Source: Clostridiales bacterium GWD2_32_19
GTDB lineage: Bacteria; Bacillota; Clostridia; Lachnospirales; UBA12420
Assembly: GCA_001795385.1 (NCBI GenBank)
Contig: MGOU01000032.1
Span: 1-32,534 of the forward strand
Length of the DNA stretch: 32,534 nt
Reading direction: 5' to 3'
Below are positions 32,304-32,534 of this stretch, in pieces. The notes under the pieces were generated by a model. That model searched no databases. It saw only the letters and a program-made list of their open reading frames with translations, and was not told where the DNA came from. Both the position numbers and the translations under genes were made by a program. Numbering within the stretch: position 1 is the first letter of the stretch; every line of letters starts with the position of its first letter.

Positions 32304-32485
32304 TATTAATCCCTCAGGGTCAATTCCCCGTAGCTCTGCTGCGTGCTAAATTTGTCATTGCGATATCCTAAGACTTGGTTTGTGTATTATGCAAACCTAG
32401 ACATAGGGGTCCTCTAGGAGGGTGAACGAAGCAATCCCGTTCTTTAAAAGACAAAAGAAAGATTGCTTCGTTCCTCGCAATCACC
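32304..32485. repeat. Second REP/palindrome composite, diverged and interrupted
   Basis: The order is as in 30381-30505: a REP-like half with AATTCCCCGTAGCTCTGCTGCG (key parts 32323-32341), then TTTGTCATTGCGA (32351-32363), and a right part with GAACGAAGCAATC (32424-32436) pairing with GATTGCTTCGTTC (32461-32473) and TCGCAAT (outer arm). About 58 nt (32364-32421) are inserted in the left arm and contain a GGTTTG/CAAACC hairpin. Confidence 0.75.
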
Positions 32486-32534
32486 AACCACCACTTCAAG
32501 TGGTGGTTTGACATTGACCCTAACAAGGGTCTTT
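32486..32534. repeat. Two tandem palindromes at the window edge
   Basis: AACCACCACTT (32486-32496), one base, then AAGTGGTGGTT (32498-32508) is a perfect 11-bp palindrome. GACCCT-AACA-AGGGTC (32516-32531) with a following TTT at the window end is a second hairpin that could be a terminator if the T tract continues. Confidence 0.65.

Overview
The window looks like chromosomal DNA of a spore-forming, anaerobic, low-GC Clostridia-type Firmicute. The evidence is AT-rich sequence with strong GGAGG-type ribosome binding sites, a complete ger germinant-receptor operon, a probable small spore protein, a Ni-Fe carbon monoxide dehydrogenase, and a methanogenesis-marker-8 (DUF2099) homologue of a kind also found in anaerobic bacteria. 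I cannot name the species.

Layout. (1) 1-3134 is an accessory patch: the 3' end of a group II intron, a membrane-anchored ETEC_3214-like protein, a stub of an S24 (LexA/CI-type) peptidase, a HEPN-motif protein, and a gene-free stretch with strong RNA-folding potential that ends in a very strong terminator. (2) 3135-10723, minus strand, is a four-gene operon: a 1471-residue protein of carboxypeptidase-regulatory/SdrD-B-like modules, an IPT/TIG domain and a right-handed beta-helix, followed by three two-cupredoxin-domain proteins. Together the three supply six cupredoxin domains, as in ceruloplasmin or MnxG, but on separate chains, with copper ligands shared between the first and second. None has a signal peptide, and a textbook sigma-K-like promoter precedes the operon. 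My inference is a spore-surface multicopper oxidase complex; this is the most interesting system in the window. (3) 10724-12992 is a graveyard of mobile fragments: a cupin remnant, an IS transposase fragment with an internal stop, a RAYT (REP-associated Y1 transposase) pseudogene, and repeats. (4) 12993-15577 holds an M15 peptidase, a YcxB-like membrane protein and an L,D-transpeptidase-like protein. (5) 15709-20455, minus strand, is the spore section: gerAA, gerAC, a small two-helix D-subunit-like gene and gerAB, then a separate SASP-like gene. (6) 20598-22920 is a divergent LysR regulator / DUF2099 pair with a dyad between them. (7) 23074-27928 holds a DUF2339/DUF3999 envelope pair and a PHP phosphoesterase. 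(8) 28040-32534 holds an orphan CooS with a CX2C-type D-cluster motif, a flavin reductase-like protein, a secreted or anchored alpha/beta hydrolase, and two palindromic REP/MITE-like elements, one of them inserted inside another repeat.

Many gene starts were moved from the longest possible ORF to the start codon with the best ribosome binding site; the reason is given in each entry.
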